A DNA stretch of 64,000 bases from contig NZ_CP119147.1 of assembly GCF_029167645.1 (NCBI RefSeq), forward strand, positions 6,714,501 to 6,778,500, read 5' to 3'. Below the pieces are notes generated by a model. That model was not told where the DNA came from. It ran no database searches and saw nothing but the letters and a program-made list of their open reading frames with translations. This document shows positions 8,261 to 16,749 of this stretch, piece after piece (positions within the stretch are counted from its first letter, which is position 1; each line of letters opens with the position of its first letter). Made by a program: the position numbers and the translations under genes. Source of the stretch: Streptomyces sp. AM 2-1-1 (GTDB lineage: Bacteria > Actinomycetota > Actinomycetes > Streptomycetales > Streptomycetaceae).

Positions 8261-9199
8261 CTACGGGCGGAGCGTGCCGAGCGCCGGTACGAACGCCACC
8301 AGCAGGGGGACGACCGGCACCAGCGCGGCCGCCGCGGTGAGCCGCAGACGCCGCCCTGCGGTCAGCCGCTCCACCGGTTCCAGCAGCCGGTTCACCCGGC
8401 GCGGCACCGGGCCGTCCTGGGAGCGGCACGGGTCGAACACGCCGCGGTCCTCGTTGAGTCCCACGAGGGCGAGCGCGGTGGTCAGCCGTCCGAAGCGACG
8501 GGAAGCCACGTCGTCGGCGGCCATTTCCACCAGCCGGTGCATCTCGTCGCGGAACGCGGCGAAGACCGGAACCTGCGGAAACCCGTTGGCCAGGGCGGCC
8601 GAGCAGTGCAGCAGCCAGTCGTGCCGGGCGCGGGCGTGCCCCTGCTCGTGGGCGAGTACCGCGTCCAGCTGACGGCCTTTCAGGCGGACCAGGGCGGCCG
8701 TGGTGATGACGAGCCGCGGGGTCGAGCCGGGCAGCCACCAGGCGTCGGGCCGCGGCCCCTCCAGGATCATCAGACGTTCGTCGCCCGGCTCCTCGCCGTC
8801 CAGGAGCGGTGAACGGACCAGGAGTTCGGCGCGGCTCAGACTCCGCCGCCTGCGCGCGCGACGTACCTCGCGCAGCAGCATCGCCCCGCTCCACAGTCCC
8901 GCGCAGGCGAGCGCCACGGCCACCACCGCCGACCAGGGGCCGTAACCGGCCAGCGCGTACGCCTCGACCACCGCCTGCGGGGCCGGGGCGAAGACATGAC
9001 CCCGGACCGCCTGCCAGGCCGCCGCCGCACTGAACGTCATCGACAGGGCGAAGGAGACCAGTACCCCCGCCACCACGCACTGCCAGACCCACAGGGCCAC
9101 CACGGGCTCGCGCTCGGGCCACCGGGCCCGCGCCATCAGGCGGGGGGCCACCACGGCGGTCAGCGCGCCGAGCGACAGCAGGGCGAGGGCAACCAACAT
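8261..9199 (-). CDS. M56-family membrane metallopeptidase (BlaR1/MecR1-like protease)
   Basis: Membrane zinc peptidase of about 312 residues. Hydrophobic N-terminal helices are followed by a cytosolic loop with the zinc motif in DAVLAHEQGHARAR (HExxH), with a downstream EMAADDVASRRFG that supplies the third ligand, then more helices. Unlike BlaR1 it has no external sensor domain. Such genes usually sit next to a BlaI repressor; none is adjacent here. TAGGCT (complement of 9206-9211) ends six bases before the ATG, suggesting a leaderless transcript. Confidence 0.88.
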   Translation of the reverse strand: MLVALALLSLGALTAVVAPRLMARARWPEREPVVALWVWQCVVAGVLVSFALSMTFSAAAAWQAVRGHVFAPAPQAVVEAYALAGYGPWSAVVAVALACAGLWSGAMLLREVRRARRRRSLSRAELLVRSPLLDGEEPGDERLMILEGPRPDAWWLPGSTPRLVITTAALVRLKGRQLDAVLAHEQGHARARHDWLLHCSAALANGFPQVPVFAAFRDEMHRLVEMAADDVASRRFGRLTTALALVGLNEDRGVFDPCRSQDGPVPRRVNRLLEPVERLTAGRRLRLTAAAALVPVVPLLVAFVPALGTLRP

Positions 9200-9324
9200 G
9201 CGGTCAGCCTATGAGCGCGCGGAACCCGCCGATACGGCTCCGCCCGTCAAGTGACGTACGCCACGGCGCGCGGAGGCATGGAAGCGCACATCACCGCACC
9301 GGCGAGCGCTGCCGGGCGCGTGCG

Positions 9325-9891
9325 TCAGAGGCCCGCCAGCATGGCGAGCATGGCGAGGCCCATCGTCACCCGGCAGGCGAGTGCCAGTTCGGGCCGCGCG
9401 CCGACCGCCACGCGTGTGCCGGGCCGCCCGCCGGGGGCGACGGGTATCAGGCGCCCGGCGGCGCCCAGGACGTAGAGCGCGTAGTAGAGGAGGAGCAGTC
9501 CGGTCAGCAGGGGCAGGCTCGCGCCCGCAGCGTTCGCGCCGTGCCCGGCGTGGTGACCGGCCCCGGCCCCGGGGGCCATGGCGACGGCCATGTGGACCAT
9601 GGCCAGTGAGCCGACCAGGTGGTGGAGGTGGTGGCCGCCCCGTCGCGCCGCCCAGGCGGACCGCAGGGCGGCCCCGCCGAAGAGCACGGCGTACACGGCC
9701 CAGGCCCCGGCGGGAGGCGTGAGCAGAGCGGCCGGTACCGCCATCGCCGCCATGCCGAACCCCATGAGCGCCTCGGCGTGGGCGATGCGCCGTTCCTCAC
9801 CCGTCCCGGCGCGGGCCCGCAGCAGGCAGTAGGCGCCCGTCGCCGCGCACACCGCCATGAGCATCCAGCCGGACAGCGCCGGTCCGTGCAC
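9325..9891 (-). CDS. DUF5134 integral membrane protein
   Basis: Protein of about 188 residues with roughly five or six membrane helices (WMLMAVCAATGAYCLL, LMGFGMAAMAVPAALL, WAVYAVLFGGAALR, LPLLTGLLLLYYALYVLG, MGLAMLAMLAGL) and histidine-rich loops GGHHLHHLVG and AGHHAGHG. I assign it to the DUF5134 family from that pattern, with unknown function; the His clusters suggest metal handling. GTG 9891 is preceded by GGGGGAGG seven bases upstream. It stands upstream of the M56 peptidase on the same strand. Confidence 0.75.
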   Translation of the reverse strand: MHGPALSGWMLMAVCAATGAYCLLRARAGTGEERRIAHAEALMGFGMAAMAVPAALLTPPAGAWAVYAVLFGGAALRSAWAARRGGHHLHHLVGSLAMVHMAVAMAPGAGAGHHAGHGANAAGASLPLLTGLLLLYYALYVLGAAGRLIPVAPGGRPGTRVAVGARPELALACRVTMGLAMLAMLAGL

Positions 9892-10147
9892 AGCGCACCT
9901 CCCCCTCCGGCGTACGCACCGGTGTGCCGAAGCAGTCCCGTACTCGATTCCCCGGGTGCCGCCGGGACAACCCGGCGCACGGTGGTGCGCGGGGTGCACA
10001 AGGGGGAGCGACCGCGTTCGCGGTGGGCGCCGGCGGTCGGGTTACCCTCGTGCGCGACGCCGGAGCAGAGGTCCGGCGCCGACGCGGAGCACCGCCCGGC
10101 GGGGGCCCGGGAACACCAGTCGCCGGGGGAGAAACGGAGATCGTTCC

Positions 10148-10711
10148 ATGGAGATCGCCCCGCCGCGCGACGCGCACCGGCTCACCTTCCGCGACGCGGC
10201 CGACGACGACGTGCCCGCCCTCGTCGAGCTGGTCGAGTCCGCCTACCGGGGCGAGTCCAGCCGCGCCGGCTGGACCACGGAGGCGCACCTCCTCGAAGGC
10301 CGGCGGACCGACGAGGACGGGGTGCGCGAGGTGCTCGCGACCCCCGGTGGACGGCTGCTGGTGGCCGAGCAGGACGGTGCGATGGTCGCCTGCTGCCAGC
10401 TCGAACACCGCGACGACGCCGCCTACTTCGGCATGTTCTCGGTCCGCCCGGGCCGGCAGGGAGCCGGCCTCGGCAAGACCGTCATCGCCGAGGCGGAGCG
10501 GGTGGCCCGCGAGGAGTGGGGTGTCACCGAGATGCAGATGACGGTGATCTCCCTGCGCACCGAGCTGATCGCCTTCTACGAGCGCCGGGGGTACGCCCGT
10601 ACGGGCCGGATGAGCCCCTTCCCCTACGGCGACGAGCGCTTCGGGGTTCCGCTCCGCGACGATCTGGAGTTCGAACTGCTGGTCAAGGAGTTCGGGAGCG
10701 ACGAGCGGTAG
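10148..10711 (+). CDS. GNAT-family N-acetyltransferase
   Basis: Acetyltransferase of about 187 residues, substrate unknown. It shows AAYFGMFSVRPGRQGAGLGK (beta-4 with the R/QxxGxG/A pyrophosphate loop QGAGLG), VTEMQMTVISLRTELIAFYE (motif B) and RRGYARTGRMSPFPYGDERF. ATG 10148 follows a purine-rich GGAGAAACGGAG. The upstream gap (9892-10147) is shared with the divergent DUF5134 gene. Confidence 0.86.
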   Translation: MEIAPPRDAHRLTFRDAADDDVPALVELVESAYRGESSRAGWTTEAHLLEGRRTDEDGVREVLATPGGRLLVAEQDGAMVACCQLEHRDDAAYFGMFSVRPGRQGAGLGKTVIAEAERVAREEWGVTEMQMTVISLRTELIAFYERRGYARTGRMSPFPYGDERFGVPLRDDLEFELLVKEFGSDER

Positions 10712-10718
10712 GTCGCAC

Positions 10719-10739
10719 CCTCCGGCTCACCACCGGAGG
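10719..10739. terminator. hairpin between converging GNAT and GDPD genes
   Basis: CCTCCGG, seven-base loop, CCGGAGG: a perfect 7-bp stem eight bases after the GNAT stop and 46 bases before the opposing GDPD stop. Confidence 0.5.
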
Positions 10740-10784
10740 CCTGCCGTACGCGGCGTGCCCCGGTGGTCGCCCGGACCGCGATGC

Positions 10785-11453
10785 TCAGGCGCTGCGGATC
10801 TCCGGCCGGTCCGTCGTCGCCCCGTCGAGCCCGAACGCCTTCACCAGGGCCAGCTGTCCGGGGGTGTTCACCACCCAGGCGATGACCCGCAACCCGGCCC
10901 CGTGCGCGTGTTCCACGGTCTCCAGCGTCAGTCGCCGGAGGTTGAGCGCGAGGGTGGCCGCTCCGGCCGCCCGGGCCCGCTCGACCACGTCCGGGCCCCA
11001 GCGGCTCGCGATCAGCACGGTCGGCACGCCGGGCAGCAGCCGGCCGGTCTCCGCGACGGCTTCGTCGTGGAAGGAGGACACCTCCACCCGTCCCGCCAGA
11101 CCGCGTCGTGTGATCACCCCGGCCAGCGCCCGGGCCGCCGTGACGTCCTTGATCTCCGCCTGGACCGGCGAGGCCACCGCGTCGAGCACCTCCTCGAAGG
11201 TGGGCACCCGCTCACCCTGTCCCGCGTCGAGCTCCCGCAGCTCCGCCAGCGTCTTGTCCGCGATCCGGCCCGTCCCGTCGGTCGTGCGGTCCACCTCCGC
11301 GTCGTGCATCACCACGAGTGCGCCGTCCTTGCTCAGGTGCAGATCCAGCTCGACGGCGTCCATCCCCGCCCGCTCCGCCCGCACGAAGGAACGCAGGGTG
11401 TTCTCCGGCTCGACGCCCATGAGCCCGCGGTGGCCGATCGTGACGAAGGACAA
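10785..11453 (-). CDS. glycerophosphodiester phosphodiesterase
   Basis: GDPD-family enzyme of about 222 residues that hydrolyses glycerophosphodiesters to glycerol-3-phosphate and an alcohol. The catalytic start TIGHRGLMGVEPENTL (His, Arg, Glu, Asn), the metal site AVELDLHLSKDGALVVMHD and the strand PVQAEIKDV are canonical. WVVNTPGQLALVKAFGLDGA at the end closes the TIM barrel. No signal peptide, so probably cytosolic. Confidence 0.92.
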   Translation of the reverse strand: MSFVTIGHRGLMGVEPENTLRSFVRAERAGMDAVELDLHLSKDGALVVMHDAEVDRTTDGTGRIADKTLAELRELDAGQGERVPTFEEVLDAVASPVQAEIKDVTAARALAGVITRRGLAGRVEVSSFHDEAVAETGRLLPGVPTVLIASRWGPDVVERARAAGAATLALNLRRLTLETVEHAHGAGLRVIAWVVNTPGQLALVKAFGLDGATTDRPEIRSA

Positions 11454-11606
11454 GGCACTCTCCTGATTCCGGGGCGGCCGCGTCCCCGCCCGGGACCGCC
11501 TGCCGGGCCGAACCTACCCAACCGCCGGGACGGCAGGACACGAGTGACGGAAGTAACGTTGCCCTCAGGAGCGGCAGGAAAAACGACGGTGACCATGGGG
11601 ATCCGC

Positions 11607-11658
11607 AGGACAATTTATTGGATCTCACTTGTCCTGGGGAGCCACGCACGGATACGCT
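11607..11658 (+). promoter_or_regulatory. promoter with overlapping inverted repeat, DUF6421 operon
   Basis: AGGACAA (11607-11613) and TTGTCCT (11629-11635) are a 7-bp inverted repeat 15 bases apart. The right arm contains a -35-like TTGTCC, and TACGCT (11653-11658) is a -10-like element 18 bases on. Transcription would start near 11665, 26 bases before the ATG. The repeat over the -35 could be an operator. Confidence 0.5.
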
Positions 11659-11690
11659 CGCCGGACGCGAGGCCTGTGGAGGAAACGGTT

Positions 11691-13088
11691 ATGACGGAAA
11701 TTCTTGTACACGACGTCCTCGGCAGCGGCTCGGCCGCGGCCGAGCGGGTGGTCGACCACCCGGCATGGCCCGTGCTCAGGAACGCCGTGGAGGAGATCCG
11801 GCCCTGGCAGTCCAAGGACGGTTCGATCGACCTCGACGCGGAGGGCGCCCCCTCGGCCGCGGTCGTCGGCGCCGCCCTCGACCGGGTCGTCGGCGCGGTC
11901 GAGGAACTCTCGCCGCTGCTCCCGCACGACGCCGCCTACCACCGTGCCCTCGTCGGCGACCTGCGCCGCTGGGCCGACTCCGGCTTCGCGGTCCCCGACT
12001 TCCTGGACTCCCTCCTGGCCTTCCAGCCCGCCCGGAGCCGGGCCGACGGCCGCCAGCACCTCGTCGTCTTCGCGATGTACACCCAGAACGGCAACCCCGA
12101 CCGCAACCTCGAAGCGGTCGTCCTGCGCATGGTCTGGCCCGAGTGGCTCGCCGACCTCGAAGCCACCCGGTACGACAACCCGCTGTTCTGCGGCATCACC
12201 TTCGAGGGCTTCACCTCCGGGTACGACACGAACTCCGCGGTGCTCTTCCCCGAGACGATCGCCGTGCGCGAGGCCCCGGACCGCTTCAGCTGGGGCGGCA
12301 TCTTCTGCGACCGCGAGGCCGCGCGCTTCCGCCGGGTCACGGAGGCCGCCGTCGACCTGCTCGGTCTGGAGCTGCCGGCGGACATCCAGGAGATGGTCGG
12401 CGACCAGCAGCGCTGCGAGCAGGCCTTCGTCCTCTGGGACATGGTCCACGACCGCACCCACAGCCACGGCGACCTGCCGTTCGACCCCTTCATGATCAAG
12501 CAGCGCCAGCCGTTCTGGATGTACGGCCTGGAGGAGCTGCGGTGCGACCTCACCGCCTTCAAGGAGGCCGTGAAGCTGGAGGCCGAGGGCTTCCCGCAGG
12601 GCCGCGACGTGCAGTACGCGGTGCTCTTCGACCGCATGTTCCGCTTCCCGGTCACCGGCGAACGGGTCCGCAACTACGACGGTCTCGGCGGCCAGCTCCT
12701 CTTCGCCTACCTCCACAAGCACGACGTGGTCCGCTGGACGGACAACACCCTCAAGATCGACTGGGACCGTGCTCCGCAGGTCACCAACGAGCTGTGCGGC
12801 GAGATCGAGAAGCTCTACCGCGACGGCATCGACCGCCCCAAACTGGTCCACTGGTTCGCCGCCTACGACCTGGTCGCGGAGTATCTCTCCCCGCACCCGG
12901 GCTCGCGCTGGGCCAAGGGCCCCGACGCACTGGACCTGACGCAGCCGCCGCGCAAGCTCGTGGACGACGTGCTTCCCGACGAGTTTCCCCTGAGCATGTT
13001 CTATGAGGCGCTCTCCAAGAAGCTCAAGCACGTGGTCGCCGCCACCAAGGGAATCACCGCGGCGAGCGCCGAGCGGGTGGCGGCGTGA
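11691..13088 (+). CDS. DUF6421 family protein
   Basis: Cytosolic protein of about 465 residues with no characterised function. It has no signal peptide or membrane segment. Visible conserved-looking parts include LVVFAMYTQNGNPDRNLEAV, a FLDSLLAFQP helix, WDMVHDRTHSHGDLPFDPFM (histidine-rich, possibly metal- or catalytic), KQRQPFWMYGLEELRCDLTA and GGQLLFAYLHKHDVV. The HDRTHSHGD stretch is the best catalytic candidate. GAGGAAA lies before the ATG. It starts an operon in which the SDR begins 26 bases on and a threonine-aldolase-like gene overlaps that, so the three probably act in one pathway. DUF6421 assignment is from memory of the gene order. Confidence 0.8.
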   Translation: MTEILVHDVLGSGSAAAERVVDHPAWPVLRNAVEEIRPWQSKDGSIDLDAEGAPSAAVVGAALDRVVGAVEELSPLLPHDAAYHRALVGDLRRWADSGFAVPDFLDSLLAFQPARSRADGRQHLVVFAMYTQNGNPDRNLEAVVLRMVWPEWLADLEATRYDNPLFCGITFEGFTSGYDTNSAVLFPETIAVREAPDRFSWGGIFCDREAARFRRVTEAAVDLLGLELPADIQEMVGDQQRCEQAFVLWDMVHDRTHSHGDLPFDPFMIKQRQPFWMYGLEELRCDLTAFKEAVKLEAEGFPQGRDVQYAVLFDRMFRFPVTGERVRNYDGLGGQLLFAYLHKHDVVRWTDNTLKIDWDRAPQVTNELCGEIEKLYRDGIDRPKLVHWFAAYDLVAEYLSPHPGSRWAKGPDALDLTQPPRKLVDDVLPDEFPLSMFYEALSKKLKHVVAATKGITAASAERVAA

Positions 13089-13114
13089 GCAGCAGCCCTG
13101 AGGAGGCGGTGGCC

Positions 13115-13876
13115 ATGAACGGTGTCCGTAACGGAACCGGCCCACTCGAAGGCGCGGTCATCGCGGTGGCCGGAGCGGCCGGTCCCGCCGGCCGCGCCAC
13201 GCTGCTGCGCCTCGCGGAGGCGGGCGCCACCGTCGTCGGGGCGGACGCGCACCCCGACCGGCTCACCGAGGCGGTGGACGCCGCACGGTACGCGCACGGA
13301 GGCGCCAGCGTCACCGGGGAGACCGTGGACCTGCTCGACGTGGACGCCGCCCGTGCGTGGGCGGAGAGGACGGAGGCGGAGTTCGGGCGGATCGACGGCC
13401 TGGTCCACCTGGTCGGCGGCTGGCGCGGCAGCGCGAACTTCGCCGACTCCAAGCTCTCGGACTGGGACGCTCTGGAGAAGCTGCTCGTCCGCACCGTGCA
13501 GGCCACCTCCCTCGCCTTCCAGGCGGGTCTGCAACGCAGCGACCGGGGGCGTTACGTCCTGATCAGCGCATCGGGCGCCACCAGGCCGACTGCGGGAAAC
13601 GCGGCCTACGCGGCCGCGAAGGCCGCCGCCGAGGCGTGGACGCTGGCGCTGGCCGACGCCTTCCGCAAGGAGGGGGGCGAAGAGGGGCCCAGGACGGCCG
13701 CTGCCATCCTGGTCGTGAAGGCACTGGTGCACGACGCGATGCGCGCCGAGCGCCCGACTGCGAAATTCGCGGGGTTCACCGACGTGACGGAGCTGGCCGA
13801 GGCCATCGCCGGCGTCTGGGAACGCCCCGCCCCCGAGGTGAACGGAAAGCGCCTGTGGCTGACCCCGCAACCGTGA
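13115..13876 (+). CDS. short-chain dehydrogenase/reductase
   Basis: SDR of about 253 residues, substrate unknown. The nucleotide loop is VAGAAGPAGRATLL, a variant of TGxxxGxG. VVGADAHPDRL marks the end of beta-2, HLVGG replaces the usual NNAG, and the catalytic set is SASGA (Ser 151/153), Tyr 165 and Lys 169 in NAAYAAAKAA. ATG 13115 chosen because GAGGAGG (13100-13106) is eight bases upstream; GTG 13085 would overlap the DUF6421 stop. Second gene of the DUF6421 operon. Confidence 0.88.
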   Translation: MNGVRNGTGPLEGAVIAVAGAAGPAGRATLLRLAEAGATVVGADAHPDRLTEAVDAARYAHGGASVTGETVDLLDVDAARAWAERTEAEFGRIDGLVHLVGGWRGSANFADSKLSDWDALEKLLVRTVQATSLAFQAGLQRSDRGRYVLISASGATRPTAGNAAYAAAKAAAEAWTLALADAFRKEGGEEGPRTAAAILVVKALVHDAMRAERPTAKFAGFTDVTELAEAIAGVWERPAPEVNGKRLWLTPQP

Positions 13877-14934
13877 GGACCGACGCACGTCGTCATCACG
13901 ACCCGGAGATACGCGGCTTCGCCAGCGACAACTACGCCGGAGCCCACCCGGAGGTCCTGGCGGCCCTCGCCCTCGCCAACGACGGCCATCAGGTCGCCTA
14001 CGGCGGGGACGCGTACACGGACCACCTCCAGAGCGTCGTACGCGGCCACTTCGGCGACGCCGCGGAGACCTACCCGGTCTTCAACGGGACCGGCGCCAAC
14101 GTGCTCGCCCTGCAAGCCCTGACGGACCGCTGGGGGGCGGTGATCTGCGCCGAGTCCGCGCACATCAACGTGGACGAGGGCGGGGCCCCGGAGCGCATGG
14201 GCGGGCTGAAGCTGCTCACCGTCCCGACCCCGGACGGCAAGCTGACGCCGGCCCTCATCGACCGCGAGGCCTACGGCTGGGACGACGAACACCGGGCGAT
14301 GCCCCAGGTGGTCTCGATCACCCAGAGCACCGAGCTGGGCACCCTGTACACCCCCGAGGAGATCCGCGAGATCTGCGACCACGCCCACGGGCACGGGATG
14401 AAGGTCCACCTCGACGGTTCCCGGATCGCCAACGCGGCGGCCTCCCTGGAGCTGCCGATGCGGGCCTTCACCACCGACGCGGGCGTCGACGTGCTCTCGC
14501 TCGGGGGCACCAAGAACGGCGCCCTCTTCGGTGAGGCCGTCGTCGTGCTCGACCCCGGCACGGTCCGCGCGATGAAGCACCTGCGCAAGACGTCGATGCA
14601 GCTCGCCTCCAAGATGCGTTTCGTCTCCGTGCAGCTGGAAGCGCTGCTCGCGGGCGACCTCTGGCTGCGCAACGCCCGGCACGCCAACGCGATGGCCCAG
14701 CGCCTCGCCGACGGCGTCCGCGCCCTGGACGGAGTGGAGGTCCTGCACCCCGTGCAGGCCAACGGCGTCTTCGCCCGGCTGCCGCACGACGTCTCCGAGC
14801 GGCTCCAGAAGCGCTTCCGCTTCTACTTCTGGGACGAGGCCGCCGGGGATGTGCGCTGGATGTGCGCCTTCGACACGCAGGAGAGCGACGTCGACGCCTT
14901 CGTCGAGGCACTCGCGGAAGAGCTGGCAGGCTGA
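13855..14934 (+). CDS. threonine aldolase family protein (PLP enzyme)
   Basis: PLP-dependent fold-type I enzyme of about 359 residues resembling low-specificity threonine aldolase, which splits beta-hydroxy amino acids to glycine and an aldehyde. Evidence: GFASDNYAGAHPEVL at the start, PVFNGTGANVLALQ (phosphate loop), ESAHINVDEGG, KVHLDGSRIAN (Asp for pyridine N) and the Schiff-base lysine in SLGGTKNGALFGE (Lys 220). GTG 13855 has GGAAAG six bases upstream and overlaps the SDR by 22 bases; GTG 13873, overlapping the SDR stop as GTGA, is the alternative. Third gene of the operon, likely translationally coupled. Confidence 0.88.
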   Translation: MADPATVRTDARRHHDPEIRGFASDNYAGAHPEVLAALALANDGHQVAYGGDAYTDHLQSVVRGHFGDAAETYPVFNGTGANVLALQALTDRWGAVICAESAHINVDEGGAPERMGGLKLLTVPTPDGKLTPALIDREAYGWDDEHRAMPQVVSITQSTELGTLYTPEEIREICDHAHGHGMKVHLDGSRIANAAASLELPMRAFTTDAGVDVLSLGGTKNGALFGEAVVVLDPGTVRAMKHLRKTSMQLASKMRFVSVQLEALLAGDLWLRNARHANAMAQRLADGVRALDGVEVLHPVQANGVFARLPHDVSERLQKRFRFYFWDEAAGDVRWMCAFDTQESDVDAFVEALAEELAG

Positions 14935-14960
14935 CGGGTTCCCCGGAATCGCATAGAAAT

Positions 14961-15009
14961 GCGGCCGATCGGAAAACTATTTGTTTCCGGTCGGCCGCGT
15001 TCCTATGCT
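14961..15009 (+). promoter_or_regulatory. 15-bp inverted repeat over a promoter; leaderless start downstream
   Basis: Arms 14961-14975 and 14984-14998 pair over 15 positions with one G:T, loop of eight. The right arm overlaps TTGTTT (14981-14986), and TATGCT (15004-15009) lies 17 bases further. The ATG is only eight bases beyond TATGCT. The stem may end the upstream operon, act as an operator, or both. Confidence 0.55.
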
Positions 15010-15017
15010 CGCGGCCC

Positions 15018-15620
15018 ATGGAACTCATCCAGGACGACCCCGATCTCAGCGCCTACCTCGTCGCCGATGCGGCGATCGACCATCAGCACCCCCGCGTGAG
15101 GGAGACGGCGCAGCGGCTCGCCGCCGAAACGGGCAGCGATGCATACGCATACGCCAAGGCCGCCTTCACGTTCGTCCGCGACACCATCCCGCACTCCGCC
15201 GACTCGGGTGACCAGCGGGTCCCCTGGCGCGCTTCCGACGTCCTCGCGACCCGCAACGGCATCTGCTGTGCCAAGTCGCACGCTCTGGCCGCCCTGTTGC
15301 GTGCCGGCGGCATTCCCGCCGCGCTCTGCTACCAGCGGCTGGTGGACGAGGAGGGCGGGGAGCCCCTCGTGCACGGGCTCGTGGCCCTGCGGCTCCCCGA
15401 CCGGGGCCGCTGGGCCCGGATCGACCCCCGGGGCAACAGGCCGGGTGTCGACGCGCGATTCTCCCTGGACCGGGAGCGACTCGCCTGGCCGGTGTTCCCC
15501 GCCTTCGGCGGGGTGGACTACCCGCACCTGTACGCGGCGCCACATCCCAAGGTGCTGGAAGCGCTCCAGGAGGCGCGCGACCGGCGCCACCTGGGGGAGA
15601 CGCTCCCCACGGCGCTCTGA
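15018..15620 (+). CDS. transglutaminase-like domain protein
   Basis: Cysteine-protease-fold protein of about 200 residues. The catalytic triad regions are present: Cys in ATRNGICCAKSHALAALLR, His in GEPLVHGLVALRL and Asp in RWARIDPRGNRPG. An amidase or protease role is as likely as protein crosslinking; substrate unknown. There is no signal peptide. No Shine-Dalgarno sequence precedes ATG 15018, and the -10 element lies directly upstream, so the mRNA is probably leaderless. Confidence 0.85.
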   Translation: MELIQDDPDLSAYLVADAAIDHQHPRVRETAQRLAAETGSDAYAYAKAAFTFVRDTIPHSADSGDQRVPWRASDVLATRNGICCAKSHALAALLRAGGIPAALCYQRLVDEEGGEPLVHGLVALRLPDRGRWARIDPRGNRPGVDARFSLDRERLAWPVFPAFGGVDYPHLYAAPHPKVLEALQEARDRRHLGETLPTAL

Positions 15621-15740
15621 CCGGTTCCGCACGCGCCCCTTGACCGGTTGCGCCGCTTGCCGGCCGGCTCCGCACGAGGGGGGCGGCCGAGCACGCCTCC
15701 CGGAACGGTTCCGCACGTCTTGCGGACCGGCGGCCGTACG

Positions 15741-15782
15741 CACGGAGGTCCGGGGCGCCGTCCCGCGCCCCGGACCTCCGTG
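15741..15782. terminator. 18-bp bidirectional terminator
   Basis: 15741-15758 and 15765-15782 form a perfect 18-bp stem with a six-base loop, between the converging transglutaminase and acyltransferase genes. Just upstream (15622-15716) a short element close to GGTTCCGCACG recurs three times, with no clear role. Confidence 0.78.
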
Positions 15783-15807
15783 GGTGACCGACGTCAGTCG
15801 GTCCCGG

Positions 15808-16530
15808 TCAGCCGAGGCCGCGTGCTTCGGCCGCCGTCGGAGCACTGCCCCCGAGGTGCGCGGGCACCCACCAGGTGTCGGCGGCGTCCTTCGGGCGCAC
15901 CGGGTAGGCGCGCTGCGCGGCTTCCAGGAGCTCCTGGACCCGCTCGCGCAGCCGGCGGGTGAGGGCGCCCGCGTACTGGTCCGCGGGGGCTTCCATGGGG
16001 GCTCCGACCCTTATGGTGACCGGGATGTGACTCCGCCGGAAGTTGCGCGGGTGGCCCTTGGTCCACACCCGCTGGGTGCCCCAGAGCGCCATGGGGATCA
16101 GCGGGACCCCCGCCTCCTGAGCCAGCCGGGCGGCGCCCGACTTGAAGCTCTTCAGCGTGAAGGACGGCGAGATGGTCGCCTCGGGGAACACCCCGACGAT
16201 CTCGCCGGACCGCAGCGAGGCCAGGGCGTGCGCGTAGGCGTCCTCGCCCTGCTTCCGGTCGACGGGGATGTGCTTCATGCCGCGCATCAGCGGACCGGAC
16301 ACCTTGTGCCGGAAGACCGACTCCTTCGCCATGAACCGGACGAGCCGCTTCTGCGGGAGCGCGGCGAGGCCGGAGAAGACGAAGTCGAGATAGCTGATGT
16401 GGTTGCTGACCAGCACAGCGCCACCGGTTCTCGGAATGTTCTCCGAACCCTGAGTGTCGATCTTCAGGTCCAGCGCCTTGAACATGGTGCGAGCGGCGCC
16501 GATGACCGGCCGATAGACGAGTTCTGCCAT
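15808..16530 (-). CDS. 1-acyl-sn-glycerol-3-phosphate acyltransferase (PlsC-like)
   Basis: Membrane-associated lysophospholipid acyltransferase of about 240 residues. Block I is SNHISYLDFVF (HxxxxD), block II MKHIPVDRKQG, block III GVFPEATISP (FPEAT instead of FPEGT) and block IV VPLIPMALWG. It would acylate lysophosphatidic acid or a related lipid using acyl-CoA or acyl-ACP. ATG 16530 has AAGGAG ten bases upstream; an upstream ATG would add about 25 residues. Confidence 0.9.
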   Translation of the reverse strand: MAELVYRPVIGAARTMFKALDLKIDTQGSENIPRTGGAVLVSNHISYLDFVFSGLAALPQKRLVRFMAKESVFRHKVSGPLMRGMKHIPVDRKQGEDAYAHALASLRSGEIVGVFPEATISPSFTLKSFKSGAARLAQEAGVPLIPMALWGTQRVWTKGHPRNFRRSHIPVTIRVGAPMEAPADQYAGALTRRLRERVQELLEAAQRAYPVRPKDAADTWWVPAHLGGSAPTAAEARGLG

Positions 16531-16749
16531 CTGGAGAAGACTCCTTCTACTGCGCCTGAGGAGGGTTCTCCCGGCGGAAGTTACGCAGCCGTAGGTTTTC
16601 GGCATTGTGGCGATGGTGCCCCATGTGCGACGTGGTGGCCAGTCCCGGTGGGGCAGGGCGGCGAGATTCTCATCACGTACCCCGGTGGGGAATGCGCAAC
16701 CGCTTCCCGGTGCTGACGTCCTGAGAGGAACTCCGACGGAAGGACCACG

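Noticed and set aside
10755..11690. N-terminal extension of the DUF6421 frame over the GDPD gene
   Set aside because: It is antisense to a clear GDPD gene and non-protein-like; the ATG at 11691 has a good ribosome site and promoter.
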